Source: Actinomadura roseirufa
GTDB lineage: Bacteria > Actinomycetota > Actinomycetes > Streptosporangiales > Streptosporangiaceae
NCBI RefSeq assembly: GCF_900659635.1
Contig: NZ_CAACVB010000043.1
Location: 1 to 42,040 of the forward strand
Direction: 5' to 3'
DNA length: 42,040 bases
Shown here: positions 16,301-25,493 of the stretch, piece after piece
Numbering within the stretch: position 1 is the stretch's first letter
How the letters are laid out: every line of letters starts with the position of its first letter
Program-made: the position numbers and the translations under genes
The notes under the pieces: generated by a model
What the model saw: the letters and a program-made list of their open reading frames with translations, nothing else
Databases searched by the model: none
Told to the model about the DNA's origin: nothing

Positions 16301-17887
16301 ATGGCTGTGCGTCCTCGGACGGGTGGCTCCGAACGGATATCGCTGACCTTTCTTTGCTTGGGTCTGTTCATGGTGTATCTGGACGCCACGATTGTGAACG
16401 TGGCGCTGCCGGATATGCAGGAGGACTTGTCCACCTCGGTGTCCGAGCTGCAATGGATCATTGATACCTACACGTTGACCTTTGCTTGTCTGCTGCTGAC
16501 CTCGGGCACGGTCGGGGATCGCCTGGGGCGTAAGAAACTCTTCTTGTGCGGGCTGATCACCTTTACGCTGACCTCGATGCTCTGCGCACTCTCGACCTCT
16601 GTGGAGATGCTGCTGATCGCGCGTGCGCTGCAGGGCACGGCGGGTGCGGTCATGATTCCGGTGTCGCTCTCGCTCATCTCGGTCACCTACAAGGATCCCG
16701 CTGCCCGAGCCAAGGCGATCGGCATCTGGTCGGGTATGGGCGGACTGGCTCTTTCGGTGGGGCCGGTGCTGGGCGGCCTGTTGGTGGACTGGTCGGGCTG
16801 GCGCAGTATCTTCTGGGTCAATATTCCGATCGGTGTCGTCGCCACGGTGGCGCTTTTCCTGATTCTCACTGAGTCTCGAGCGCCCGATGCCGGGCGGCTC
16901 GACCCGGTCGGGCAGTCTCTCTTCATCGCCGGCATCGCGGCGCTGGCCTTCGGCCTGATTCAGGGCAGCGCCGCGGGCTGGACTTCCGCTCTCATCATTG
17001 GTGCGTTCGCGTGTTCTGTGCTCCTCCTGGCGGGTTTCGTGGCCTGGGAGCGGTTCACGACGGCGCCGCTGCTTCCACCCAGCCTGTTCCGGAACCCGGT
17101 CGTGATGGTGGCCGGGACGGTGAACTTCTTGGGCCTGTTCGGTCTGTTCGCCGCGATCTTTCTGTTGACCCTTTATCTGCAGAATGTCAATGGGCTGAGC
17201 ACCGTCCAGACAGGTCTCCGTTTCCTCGCGCTCACCATCCCGATCATGATCGCCTCCTTCGTGGCCAGCGTGCTGGCCGCCCGGGTCGGTCCTCGTTGGC
17301 CGATCGTCGTCGGCTCCGTGTTCTGTGCGGGCGGTCTGCTCAGCCTGACGCGACTGGAGGTCGGTACGGGGTTCGGGGCGTACTGGTGGGGACTGGCATT
17401 GCTCGGCGTCGGGGTCGCGTTGACCGGCGCCCCGGCGACCGTCGCCATGCTCGGAGTCGTCTCCACCGAGCAGAGCGGCATGGCGGCGGGGATCCTGAAC
17501 ACCTTCCGGCAGGTCGGCGCTGTCTTCGGGGTGGCCTTGTCCGGTGCCCTGCTCCTGCAACGGCTCCGTAGCGGGGTGCCCGACGCCCTTTCTGCGGTCC
17601 CCATGCCATCGACGCTGCGCGCCGAGGTGGCGGACGCGGTTGAGAAGGGCGAACTCTCGAAGGTGTCCCAGTTACCGCCCTCGCTGCGGCAGGCCGTGCT
17701 GAACGCCGTCGGATCCGTCTATGCGGAAGGCATGCACCTCGCCATGACGGTCGCCGCCGCCGGAGCTCTGCTCGGCGGTGTGCTCACCCTCGTCCTTCTT
17801 CGGAAGCCGGTCGTCGCCGTCGCGGCGGTGCGGGAAACAGAAGGGGGGAGCGCTACGGAAACCGCCGATATCGCTCCCAATTCCTGA
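16301..17887 (+). CDS. DHA2-family (EmrB/QacA) MFS efflux pump
   Basis: Proton-driven drug exporter with 14 predicted membrane helices (528 aa). Motif D1 (YLDATIVNVALPDMQ), motif A (GTVGDRLGRKKLF) and the antiporter motif C (GPVLGGLLVD) mark it as a drug:H+ antiporter of the DHA2 type. The ATG at 16301 is preceded by GGGGGAT. Wobble positions are visibly less GC-biased than in the genes before 15 kb, which suggests transfer. As first gene of the second cluster it most likely exports the product and gives self-resistance. A 145-nt gap follows before the carrier-protein gene, so that block may have its own promoter. Confidence 0.93.
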   Translation: MAVRPRTGGSERISLTFLCLGLFMVYLDATIVNVALPDMQEDLSTSVSELQWIIDTYTLTFACLLLTSGTVGDRLGRKKLFLCGLITFTLTSMLCALSTSVEMLLIARALQGTAGAVMIPVSLSLISVTYKDPAARAKAIGIWSGMGGLALSVGPVLGGLLVDWSGWRSIFWVNIPIGVVATVALFLILTESRAPDAGRLDPVGQSLFIAGIAALAFGLIQGSAAGWTSALIIGAFACSVLLLAGFVAWERFTTAPLLPPSLFRNPVVMVAGTVNFLGLFGLFAAIFLLTLYLQNVNGLSTVQTGLRFLALTIPIMIASFVASVLAARVGPRWPIVVGSVFCAGGLLSLTRLEVGTGFGAYWWGLALLGVGVALTGAPATVAMLGVVSTEQSGMAAGILNTFRQVGAVFGVALSGALLLQRLRSGVPDALSAVPMPSTLRAEVADAVEKGELSKVSQLPPSLRQAVLNAVGSVYAEGMHLAMTVAAAGALLGGVLTLVLLRKPVVAVAAVRETEGGSATETADIAPNS

Positions 17888-18032
17888 AGCCTGCACACCA
17901 GGTCGTTTCGGGGCACCCATCGGATCTTTCAACTGAGTGGGTCTGACGTCGCTGCCCTGACCTAGAACTCATATTCTGTTGTCGAACGTATTCTTTATCG
18001 TCATCGCTCGAAACCTCAGGGGAGGACCAGTC

Positions 18033-18302
18033 ATGTCCGAGTCGCATTCGCATGATGAGATTTTCAACGCCGTTCAGGAGATCATTTCAGCCATCCTCAA
18101 GGTCCCGGCGGAGAAGATCACCGTGGACTCCGCGCTGACGGACCTGGCTCATGTCGAGTCCATCAAACTGCTACGCATTGCCGGGAAGCTGGAGCGCCGG
18201 TTCGACATCGAACTCAACAACGAGCAGCTCTTCCGCAAGGGCAGGGTCGGCGACCTCGTCAACGAGGTGTTCATGCTGCAGGGCGAGGAGAAGGCGTCTT
18301 GA
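18033..18302 (+). CDS. Stand-alone acyl carrier protein
   Basis: Small carrier protein (89 aa) that would hold the acyl chain on a phosphopantetheine arm. Four-helix ACP pattern: IFNAVQEIISAILKV, then DSALTDLAHVESIKLLRIAGKLERRFDIEL, NNEQLF and VGDLVNEVF. Ser43 in the motif VESIK is the attachment site; the usual Asp before it is Glu, and the helix II start is HVES instead of the usual DSL. The ATG at 18033 follows GGGGAGGA. Its stop overlaps the TTG start of the acyl-AMP ligase, so the two are made together and the ligase is the natural loader. It could be a peptidyl carrier, but partner genes favour fatty acyl chains. Confidence 0.9.
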   Translation: MSESHSHDEIFNAVQEIISAILKVPAEKITVDSALTDLAHVESIKLLRIAGKLERRFDIELNNEQLFRKGRVGDLVNEVFMLQGEEKAS

Positions 18303-20017
18303 GCATCGTTCTGGCGAGCGAGGTCCACACGCTCGGCGACATGTTCGAGTTCGTCGCCGAACACCATCCTGCCGGGGCGATACGATCAGTTTTCGCCGAA
18401 GATGTCCTTACCTATGCGCAACTCGCCGAGGACGGGCGGCGGATCGCCGGCGGCCTGATCGATTCGGGAGTCGCCCCCGGGGAGCCGGTCGCCGTCCTGA
18501 TCGGCTCCAACCTGGACATGGTGCGGGCCATCTGCGGGCTGGCCGCGGCGGGCGCGGTGGTGGTACCCCTCTCGGTGCCGCTGAGCGTCAGCCGCTCCTA
18601 CCTGGAGCGGCTCGAGCACGTGATCGCGGACTGTGGTGTTCGCTTCGCCCTCACCGATGGCGACTTCGCGGAGCAGTTCGGGGACCGTCTGCCGGACATC
18701 ACTCCTCTGGACCTGGCCACTCTGCTGGAGAAGGGGAAGCGGATTCCAAGACCGCCGGTGAGCGTGTCGGACCTGGCGCTCATCCAGTACACGTCAGGCA
18801 GCACGTCGGAGCCCCGCGGCGTGGCACTCGACCACCGCAATATTCTGGAAGGAATCCGGAACATCCAGCGCGGCGTCGATGTCCGACCAGGCGATGTCCT
18901 CGGCCATTGGTTGCCGCTGTCTCACGACATGGGGCTGTTCTCGACTCTGAGTGCGATCGCATCAGGAGTGGATGCGCGCCTCTCGCGTCCTCAGGATTTC
19001 GTCAAACATCCCGAGGAGTGGTTGCAGAGCATTTGTGCGGCCGGTGTCACGGTCATGGCCGGGCCAAGTTTCTTCTACGAGTACCTGATGGAGGCCGTTC
19101 CCCGGGACGAGGCCGAGGAATTCGACCTGTCAGCTGTGCGGGTGATGATTAATGGAGCCGAACCCATAGCCCCGGAGTTGGTGCTCAGGTTCGAGGAACA
19201 TTTCTCGGTGAGCGGTCTCGGAGTCGGCGTGATGACTCCGAGCTATGGCTTGGCGGAGGCGACTCTCGCCGTCAGCTTCACGGCACTGGGAAGCCCGGCG
19301 CGTGTCGACTGGGTGGACCGCGACGTCCTGAACAACTCCTGGCTCGCCAAGACCGTCGATCCCGCCGCACAACAGGCTCGTGGAGTGGTCAGCTGCGGTG
19401 TCCCGGTGCCGGGTATGGAGATCAGGATCAGCTCGGAGGACGGTCGGCTGCTTCCCGAGCGCGCCGTCGGGGAGATCGAGATCCGGGGCGAGACCGTGAT
19501 GCGCGGTTACTACCGGCGGTCGGAGCCGGCGGCGAACCACGACGGCTGGTGCGCCACCGGTGACCTCGGGTACCTGGCCGACTCCGAACTCTATGTGACG
19601 GGCCGCAAGAAGGAGATGATGATCCTCGGCGGGCAGAACTACTATCCGCAGGACGTCGAGGACGCCGTTCGCGATGTGCCGGGCGTTCACAAGGGCAATG
19701 CCGTCGCCGTCGTGCTGCCCGCCGACCCGGAGACCGGCCGAGCGGAGCGGATCGGGGTCCTCGCGGAGGCCGAGTCCGCCGCCGCACCCCACGACGAACT
19801 GGTGTCGGCGCTGCGCGCCGCCGCGGCGGAGACGCTCGGTGGCGCCCTTGCCGATGTGGTGCTGCTGCGCCGTAACGCCCTGCTCCGGACCACCAGTGGC
19901 AAGTACAAGCGGCTGCTGATGCGTCAGCGGCTGCTTGAGGGAACCCTGAATCGGGTCCTCGTTCATGTGGGGGCGCATGAAACGGTGACGCAAAGGAGCG
20001 AGCCATCTCTGCTCTGA
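18299..20017 (+). CDS. Fatty acyl-AMP ligase (FAAL-like), loads the ACP
   Basis: ANL-superfamily enzyme (572 aa) that activates a fatty acid with ATP and transfers it to a carrier protein. Seen in order: YTSGSTSEPRGV at 164-175, the FAAL signature LPLSHDMGL at 205-213, TPSYGLAEATLAV, GEIEIRGETVMRGYY, CATGDLGYL, VTGRKKEMMILGGQNYYPQDVEDAV and the C-terminal RTTSGKYKR with the catalytic Lys. HDMGL and NYYPQD separate FAALs from CoA ligases. The start is TTG at 18299 overlapping the ACP stop (TTGA), with GGCGAGGAG upstream. The substrate chain length is not readable. Confidence 0.9.
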   Translation: MSIVLASEVHTLGDMFEFVAEHHPAGAIRSVFAEDVLTYAQLAEDGRRIAGGLIDSGVAPGEPVAVLIGSNLDMVRAICGLAAAGAVVVPLSVPLSVSRSYLERLEHVIADCGVRFALTDGDFAEQFGDRLPDITPLDLATLLEKGKRIPRPPVSVSDLALIQYTSGSTSEPRGVALDHRNILEGIRNIQRGVDVRPGDVLGHWLPLSHDMGLFSTLSAIASGVDARLSRPQDFVKHPEEWLQSICAAGVTVMAGPSFFYEYLMEAVPRDEAEEFDLSAVRVMINGAEPIAPELVLRFEEHFSVSGLGVGVMTPSYGLAEATLAVSFTALGSPARVDWVDRDVLNNSWLAKTVDPAAQQARGVVSCGVPVPGMEIRISSEDGRLLPERAVGEIEIRGETVMRGYYRRSEPAANHDGWCATGDLGYLADSELYVTGRKKEMMILGGQNYYPQDVEDAVRDVPGVHKGNAVAVVLPADPETGRAERIGVLAEAESAAAPHDELVSALRAAAAETLGGALADVVLLRRNALLRTTSGKYKRLLMRQRLLEGTLNRVLVHVGAHETVTQRSEPSLL

Positions 20018-20019
20018 CC

Positions 20020-21687
20020 GTGTCCACCGTGGCCGCCGAGTTGGACTTGGCGCTGGGGGACCCGCTACGGCCTTCGGGCCCGCTCACCTTCGCCCAGGCC
20101 GTTGCCGACGACCAGGACGAGCAGGTTCCCGAGCTGTCTCTGCGCGCTTTGCGGGACTGGGGCTACCAGCGTTACCAAGTCCCCGAGTCCGTGGGCGGGC
20201 GGCTGTCATCCCTGGAAGAACTGATGTCCCTTGGCCGGGTCGTGGCCCGGCGCGATCCGGCGGTCGCCGTCATCGCGAATTCGGCGCTGGCGGCGGCCAT
20301 GCCCGTCTGGCTCGCCGGTGACGCGGAGCAGCGGAAGGCGGTCGCCGACTCGGTGCTCGGCGGGCGGCGCGTGGCCCTGGGCCTCACCGAACCGGACCAT
20401 GGGGCGGACCTGCTCGCCAGTGAGGTGACCGGCTCCCTCGAATCCGAGGGCTACCGGCTCAACGGCACGAAATGGCTCATCAACAATGTCCGGCCTGCCC
20501 AGTACCTGTGCCTCCTGCTCCGCGAACCGGAGCGGGAGGGGCTTCGCTCGCTCTCGCTGCTCCTGGTCGACCTCGACACCCTTGACCCGGCGACGTACGA
20601 GCTGCTTCCAAGGATTCACACGCACGGGGTGCGCGGGGCCGACATCGCCGGCATCACCTTCAGGAACGCCCTTGTTCCGGCTTCGGCGCGCATCGGCCGT
20701 CCCGGGCGCGGGCTGGAGATCACAGCCCAGTCCCTCCTGGTCACCCGGACTCTGATCCCAGGGCTGAGCCTGGGTGCCTTGGACACCGGGCTGCGCTGCA
20801 CCGCCGACTTCGTCCGCCGGCGTCACCTCTACGGGAAGGCCGTCGAAGAGATCCCGTACGTGCAGGACGAACTGGCCGCCGTGTTCCTCGATGCGATGGT
20901 GGCCGAGGCGGTGTCACGGTCCTGCGTCAGGATTCTGCACTTCCTCCCGGAGTTGTCACCGGTCTCGTCCGCGGTCGCCAAGTACCTCGTCCCTCATATG
21001 GCGGAGAAGGCGATGGGGCGGCTGGCCCGGGTGCTCGGCGCCCGCTACTTCCTCAGGGAGGGCCACTGGTCCGGCATTTTCGAAAAGCTGCTCCGGGACG
21101 TCCGTCTGTTCGGCCTTTTCGACGGCAGTGAACCCGTGGTCCTCAGCGCACTCGCGGCCCAGGTCTCCTGTCTGGCCGAGCGAGACGTCGATCCCCGCCG
21201 GGCGGACGACGTGTTCCGCCCAGGCCACGCCACCGTCGGCAATGCCATCGCTCCCGGCGTCTTCGACGCGGTGGCGGACGACGACCCCGTCACCACGGAT
21301 CTCTTGGCGGTCTGTGACGCGCTGGACGAGAGATCACGCCGTGGCGATGCCTTGCGGGACGCGGCCGGCGCATTGCGGGAGGCGGGTGCGGATCTGTTCG
21401 AGGGGGCGCAGCGGTCGGTCGATCCGCGCTCGCAGGCGGGACAGCGGCTGGGAGAACGGTACGCGCGGGTCTTCGCGGCGGTCTGCTGGGCGAAGTCCTG
21501 GCTCGCCGACTCGGCACGCGTCCCGCCGGAATGGGCCGCCGCCGGACTCCTCGCTCTGCTGCGACCCCACGTCCGCATGCCACAGCCCGTGTCCGCGGCC
21601 CTTTTCGGCGAGTTGACGAGGCAGTTCTCTCACCAGCCGTCGTTCCCGTCACCACGCGTCGCAGCAAAGGAAACTCCCGCATGGTAG
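20020..21687 (+). CDS. Acyl-CoA-dehydrogenase-like flavoprotein A (extended, Glu base replaced)
   Basis: FAD enzyme of the acyl-CoA dehydrogenase fold (555 aa, against about 380-400 usual). N-terminal helical domain, then GLTEPDHGADL, YRLNGTKWLINN, PRIHTHGVRGADIAGITF and the FAD/active-site stretch REGHWSGIFEKLLRD..LFGLFDGSEPV. At the position of the medium-chain catalytic Glu (YEGT) the motif is FDGS, Asp368. About 170 extra C-terminal residues of helical character follow. It probably introduces a double bond, or oxygenates, an ACP-bound chain. The start is uncertain: AGGAG (19994-19998) lies 6 nt before an ATC at 20005 and 21 nt before this GTG. It overlaps the next gene by 7 nt. Confidence 0.85.
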   Translation: MSTVAAELDLALGDPLRPSGPLTFAQAVADDQDEQVPELSLRALRDWGYQRYQVPESVGGRLSSLEELMSLGRVVARRDPAVAVIANSALAAAMPVWLAGDAEQRKAVADSVLGGRRVALGLTEPDHGADLLASEVTGSLESEGYRLNGTKWLINNVRPAQYLCLLLREPEREGLRSLSLLLVDLDTLDPATYELLPRIHTHGVRGADIAGITFRNALVPASARIGRPGRGLEITAQSLLVTRTLIPGLSLGALDTGLRCTADFVRRRHLYGKAVEEIPYVQDELAAVFLDAMVAEAVSRSCVRILHFLPELSPVSSAVAKYLVPHMAEKAMGRLARVLGARYFLREGHWSGIFEKLLRDVRLFGLFDGSEPVVLSALAAQVSCLAERDVDPRRADDVFRPGHATVGNAIAPGVFDAVADDDPVTTDLLAVCDALDERSRRGDALRDAAGALREAGADLFEGAQRSVDPRSQAGQRLGERYARVFAAVCWAKSWLADSARVPPEWAAAGLLALLRPHVRMPQPVSAALFGELTRQFSHQPSFPSPRVAAKETPAW

Positions 21688-23399
21688 CTTCGGCCCGGCC
21701 GGCGGCCGCCGCCGTGTCCGCTTCCCTTGAGCGGGCGCTAGGCGATCCGCTGGACAAGGACAACATCGCCGGTTTTCGGCACAGTGTGGAGGCCGACCGC
21801 GCGGAACGGTTCCCGCGGGAACTGTGCGACGCCGTCTTCGAATGGGGCCTCGCGGAATACCTTCTCCCCGAACAGGAAGGGGGAGAGTTCCGCGCGATCG
21901 AGGACTGTTTCGAACTCGCCCGCGTCCTTTCTCGCCGGGATCTGACCGCGGCCGTGGCCATCGGCGCGACCGTGCTGGCGAGCCTGCCGGTCTGGCTGCG
22001 CGGCAGCGCCCGGCAACGGCGGGCGGCCGCCGCGCGGATACGGGAGCACGGGTTCCTCGCCTTCGCGTTGAGCGAGCGCGAGCATGGAGCCGACATCACC
22101 GCCGGCGAGGTCACCGCCCGTGAGACCCCGGACGGCTGGCTGGTCGACGGCACCAAATGGCTGATCAACAATGCCGGGCACGCCCACGGCGCGACCGTCG
22201 CGGCCCGGACCGGCGACGGCATCCGCGCTCTCACCCTGTTCTCCCTGAGCCGGCCCTCCGCCGACGACGGACGGTGGACGCCGTTGCCGAAGATCCGCAC
22301 CCACGGGCTGCGGGGCTCCGCGTTCGGCGGCATCACCTTCACCGGACTCCCGGCCGCCGACGCCGACATCATCGGCCGGCCAGGCCAAGGGCTCGCCATC
22401 CTGATGGAGACGTTGCAGATCACAAGGGTGCTGGTCGGCGGTTTCGCGCTGGGCGCGCTCGACACCTGCCTGCACGCGGTGCTGGCCTTCGCCCGGGAGC
22501 GCACGCTCTACGGCCGGCCGATCCTGGCGCTGGACGCGGTCGCGGTCCGCCTGGCCGACGCCTACGCGGATCTGCTCATCGGGGAGGCCCTCGGCCTGGG
22601 CGCCTGCCGCGCGGTGCAGGCCGCACCCGACCAGCTCCCCCTGACGTCCGCCTGCGCCAAGTACCTGGTGCCGCAGCTGGCCGCCGAGAGCATGGACTCC
22701 CTCGCGGTCGTGCTCGGCGCCCGCTCGTACCTGGCGGAGGAACACTGGCACGGCATCTTCGAGAAGATGCGCCGGGACTGCGCGGTCACGGGGCTGTTCG
22801 ATGGTTCCGCGCCCGTGAACCTCAACATCATCGCCGAGCAGCTGCCGGGGCTGGCGTCCGCGCGCGACGGCGCCGACCGGGACGCCGAACTCCTGGAGAT
22901 CTTCACCCCGGAGCCCCCGCCCGCCGCCTGGCTGACGGAGATCGAGTTCGAGCTGGCCACCGACGCCGATGGCATCCTGCGCGGCGTCTCGGCGGCGCGC
23001 CGGGTCGTCGGCGCCGAAGGCGGGACGGAGTGCGACGAGGCGCTCGGCGAGCTGCTGCGATGGTGCGAGGCCGAGACGGCGCGGCTGGACGCGGAGGTCG
23101 CCGAAGAGAGGGGACGTCCCGGCTGGCCCCGCAGTGGCGCGGCTTACGACCTGGCGGCCCGCTACAGCCTTCTGCATGCCGCCGGCGCCTGCGCGTGGAA
23201 ATGGCTCGCCTGGCGCGGTCACCCCTCCGCCGGCGAGTTCCTCACCGGCGGAACCTGGCTCCGGCTGTGCCTGGTGCGGATCACCGAACGGCTGGGGAGG
23301 CCACGGGACGATCTCGACGCTTCCCACCACGCGGCGCTCAGGCACCTTGAGCAGGTCCACGACGAGCACCAGTTCTTCGCAGACATCACCCGGAGGTGA
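21681..23399 (+). CDS. Acyl-CoA-dehydrogenase-like flavoprotein B (paralogue of A)
   Basis: Second extended ACAD-fold enzyme (572 aa), clearly a paralogue of the gene before: matching ALGDP start, LPVWLRG/MPVWLAG, ALSEREHGADI, VDGTKWLINNAGHAHG, KIRTHGLRGSAFGGITF, TLYGRPILALDAVAVRLADAYAD, AKYLVPQLA and EEHWHGIFEKMRRD..VTGLFDGSAPV. Here too the catalytic Glu position is Asp (Asp374). A C-terminal extension of roughly 190 aa includes WCEAETARLDAEVAEERG and SLLHAAGACAWKWLAWRG. The ATG at 21681 follows AAAGGAAA and overlaps the previous stop. Two divergent copies side by side suggest two successive oxidations or a hetero-oligomer. Confidence 0.86.
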   Translation: MVASARPAAAAVSASLERALGDPLDKDNIAGFRHSVEADRAERFPRELCDAVFEWGLAEYLLPEQEGGEFRAIEDCFELARVLSRRDLTAAVAIGATVLASLPVWLRGSARQRRAAAARIREHGFLAFALSEREHGADITAGEVTARETPDGWLVDGTKWLINNAGHAHGATVAARTGDGIRALTLFSLSRPSADDGRWTPLPKIRTHGLRGSAFGGITFTGLPAADADIIGRPGQGLAILMETLQITRVLVGGFALGALDTCLHAVLAFARERTLYGRPILALDAVAVRLADAYADLLIGEALGLGACRAVQAAPDQLPLTSACAKYLVPQLAAESMDSLAVVLGARSYLAEEHWHGIFEKMRRDCAVTGLFDGSAPVNLNIIAEQLPGLASARDGADRDAELLEIFTPEPPPAAWLTEIEFELATDADGILRGVSAARRVVGAEGGTECDEALGELLRWCEAETARLDAEVAEERGRPGWPRSGAAYDLAARYSLLHAAGACAWKWLAWRGHPSAGEFLTGGTWLRLCLVRITERLGRPRDDLDASHHAALRHLEQVHDEHQFFADITRR

Positions 23400-23405
23400 G
23401 CCGTA

Positions 23406-24290
23406 GTGAATGATGACGCCGCTCCGGCGGACCAGCTGGCACTGTCCTTCGCCGACGGAAGCGCGACTGAGCTGACGATCGTACGGGCGGACGACCCGTC
23501 GGCCCCGGTGGTGCTGTGCCTGCCGGCCATGGGCGTCCGGTCCAGCTACTACGAGGTGCTCGCCGACGTGCTGGCGGAGTCCGGCTTCCACGCGGTCCTG
23601 GCCGACCTGCGCGGTGGAGGCGAGAGCTCGGTCAGAGCCTCCCGGCGCGTCTCGTTCGGCTACGCCGAAATCCTGGAGCTGGAGCTTCCGCACATCGTGG
23701 ACTCGATCTGCGCGATGTTCGACCGGGAAAAGGTCATCGTGCTCGGGCACAGCCTGGGCGGGCAGATGGGGCTGCTCTTCGCCGCGACCTCCGACCGGGT
23801 CAGCCACACCATTGCCGTGGCCAGCGGTTCGGCCTGGTATCGCCCGATGCCGGGAGCGCGCTCCATCAGCCGGTTCCTCGGGCTGCAGCTCATCTTCGCG
23901 ACGACCGCGCTCTGGGGTCATCTGCCGAAGTGGTTCCCGTTCGCCGGGACGGAGGCCCGCGGAATCGTGATCGACTGGGGATACGAGGCCATGACGGGTC
24001 GTTACCGTGTCGCGCGCGGCTCGACGGACTACGAGGCGGCCCTCGCCCAGTCCACGACACCGGCCCTCTTCGTCACGTTCCCGCGGGACTCCTACGTTCC
24101 GGAGGGCTGCGCCCAGCATCTGATCGCCAAACTCGGATCGGCCGCCGTCGAGCGCGTGGAGATCCCCCCGGAGCGCTTCGGATTCAAGGAGACGCACCAT
24201 TTCCGTTGGGTCGTCCGGCCGCAGGCCGTGGTGGACTCCCTGACCCAATGGCTGGCCAAGGAATACCAAGAAGGAAGTCGAGAAGCGTGA
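23406..24290 (+). CDS. Alpha/beta hydrolase, putative release or editing enzyme
   Basis: Alpha/beta-hydrolase fold protein (294 aa). The nucleophile elbow is GHSLGG with Ser116, the acid is probably Asp228 (PRDSYVP) and the base one of the His pair in KETHHFRW (264-265). The oxyanion strand reads VVLCLPAMGVRSSYY. No signal peptide, so it acts in the cytoplasm. It lies 6 nt after the second flavoprotein and its stop overlaps the methyltransferase start (GTGA). In this setting a thioesterase-like release of the acyl chain from the ACP is the simplest role; a separate esterase is possible. The GTG at 23406 is the only start near the preceding stop. Confidence 0.85.
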   Translation: MNDDAAPADQLALSFADGSATELTIVRADDPSAPVVLCLPAMGVRSSYYEVLADVLAESGFHAVLADLRGGGESSVRASRRVSFGYAEILELELPHIVDSICAMFDREKVIVLGHSLGGQMGLLFAATSDRVSHTIAVASGSAWYRPMPGARSISRFLGLQLIFATTALWGHLPKWFPFAGTEARGIVIDWGYEAMTGRYRVARGSTDYEAALAQSTTPALFVTFPRDSYVPEGCAQHLIAKLGSAAVERVEIPPERFGFKETHHFRWVVRPQAVVDSLTQWLAKEYQEGSREA

Positions 24291-25450
24291 CTGAGAGCAA
24301 CGTTCTGCAGAATTTCGGCCTGGACGCGATCGACATGTCAGATGTGTACTCGCCGGAGTACACCGCTCATATCGAGCAGATCCGGCACGAGGCCGCTCTT
24401 GTCCTGGCGCGCATCGCGATGAAGCACGTCTTCGCGGACGGCGAAGCCGTTCATGACCCGCAGTTGGCGGCGCCTGAGGGGGTCACGGCGCGTCAGCCGT
24501 TCTTCTTTCGCAAGCGCCTGATCGAATACCTTGACGACCGCGGCGAGCTGCACCGTGAGGGGAATCTCTACCGCCCGACGGACGAGCTGGTCCAGCGTGC
24601 GTCGGCACGGGAAGAGGACTACTTCGGTACCGCCGCCCAGAGCCCGACGCTGCGTGCGCTCAAGAGCATCGAGAGCATCGCGGGCGGCATCCTGGAAGGC
24701 AAGGACGGCCTGGTCCTGCTGGAGGAAAGGCTGGGAGCCGAAGAGACCTGGCGCATCTGGCAGTACCTGATGGTCGACGCCCCGCCGAAGAAGGCGTGCA
24801 ACAGCCTCGTCGCGCGCACTCTGGACCAGCGGCTGCGCGCCGGTGTGCCGACCGTGGTGTTCGAAGGCGGGGCCGGACTGGGCGCCACTCTCCGCGAGGC
24901 CGTTCAGATCGACGGCTTCCGGGAACGCACCCGCAACATCGAGCTCTACGGCTTCACCGACATCAGCCGGCCGCTGATGCAACGGGCCAGGGAGATGCTG
25001 CAAGAGAAGGCCCCCGAGATGCTGGGCTCGACGTGCTTCGACCGGATCGACCTCGACCAGCTGGACGACTACGACGACGTTCCGTACCTGCAGGACGCGG
25101 CGGCGGACCTTGTGATCTTTGAGAGCGTGCTGCACGACGTTGAGAATCTCCACCAGGTGCTCACCAGCTGCCACCGGATACTCAAGCCGGGAGGCTGGCT
25201 CGTGTTCACCGTAGGGAGCAGGCACCGGCCGGGGCTGTTCTTCCCCTGCGAGTTGCTACAGACCACCTTGCACAGCTACCACCGGGCCGAGCTCGACCCG
25301 CCGCGGAGGACCAACGTCGGCTATTTGTCTCTGGAGGAGTGGACCGCGTCCCTGCACGACGCCGGGTTCCCGAGTCTCCGGGTCTTCCCCGATGCGCAGC
25401 ACCGGGAGAAGTGGCCTTACGGGGGCATCGTGGCGAGCCGCCCGGAGTGA
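24287..25450 (+). CDS. SAM-dependent methyltransferase resembling PKS C-methyltransferase domains
   Basis: Class I methyltransferase (387 aa). Residues about 1-180 form a helical cap (FFFRKRLIEYLDDRGELHREGNLYRPTDE). The Rossmann core follows with motif I VVFEGGAGLGATL near 190, IELYGFTDISRPLM, DLVIFESVLHDVENLHQVL and the post-motif HRILKPGGWLVFTVG. The helical lead-in plus GGAGLGA is the pattern of carbon-methylating domains in polyketide synthases, here as a free protein. It could methylate an ACP-bound chain, or form a methyl ester or ether. GTG 24287 overlaps the hydrolase stop (GTGA). It is the last gene before a hairpin. Confidence 0.87.
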   Translation: MTESNVLQNFGLDAIDMSDVYSPEYTAHIEQIRHEAALVLARIAMKHVFADGEAVHDPQLAAPEGVTARQPFFFRKRLIEYLDDRGELHREGNLYRPTDELVQRASAREEDYFGTAAQSPTLRALKSIESIAGGILEGKDGLVLLEERLGAEETWRIWQYLMVDAPPKKACNSLVARTLDQRLRAGVPTVVFEGGAGLGATLREAVQIDGFRERTRNIELYGFTDISRPLMQRAREMLQEKAPEMLGSTCFDRIDLDQLDDYDDVPYLQDAAADLVIFESVLHDVENLHQVLTSCHRILKPGGWLVFTVGSRHRPGLFFPCELLQTTLHSYHRAELDPPRRTNVGYLSLEEWTASLHDAGFPSLRVFPDAQHREKWPYGGIVASRPE

Positions 25451-25459
25451 TGTGATCGA

Positions 25460-25493
25460 CAGCCCGATGCGGCCTTTCGGCGGCATCGGGCTG
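25460..25493 (+). terminator. Hairpin terminator of the second cluster
   Basis: CAGCCCGATGC (25460-25470) pairs perfectly with GCATCGGGCTG (25483-25493); a short inner GCC/GGC pair is possible in the 12-nt loop. It starts 10 nt after the methyltransferase stop. No T-run follows. Confidence 0.75.
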
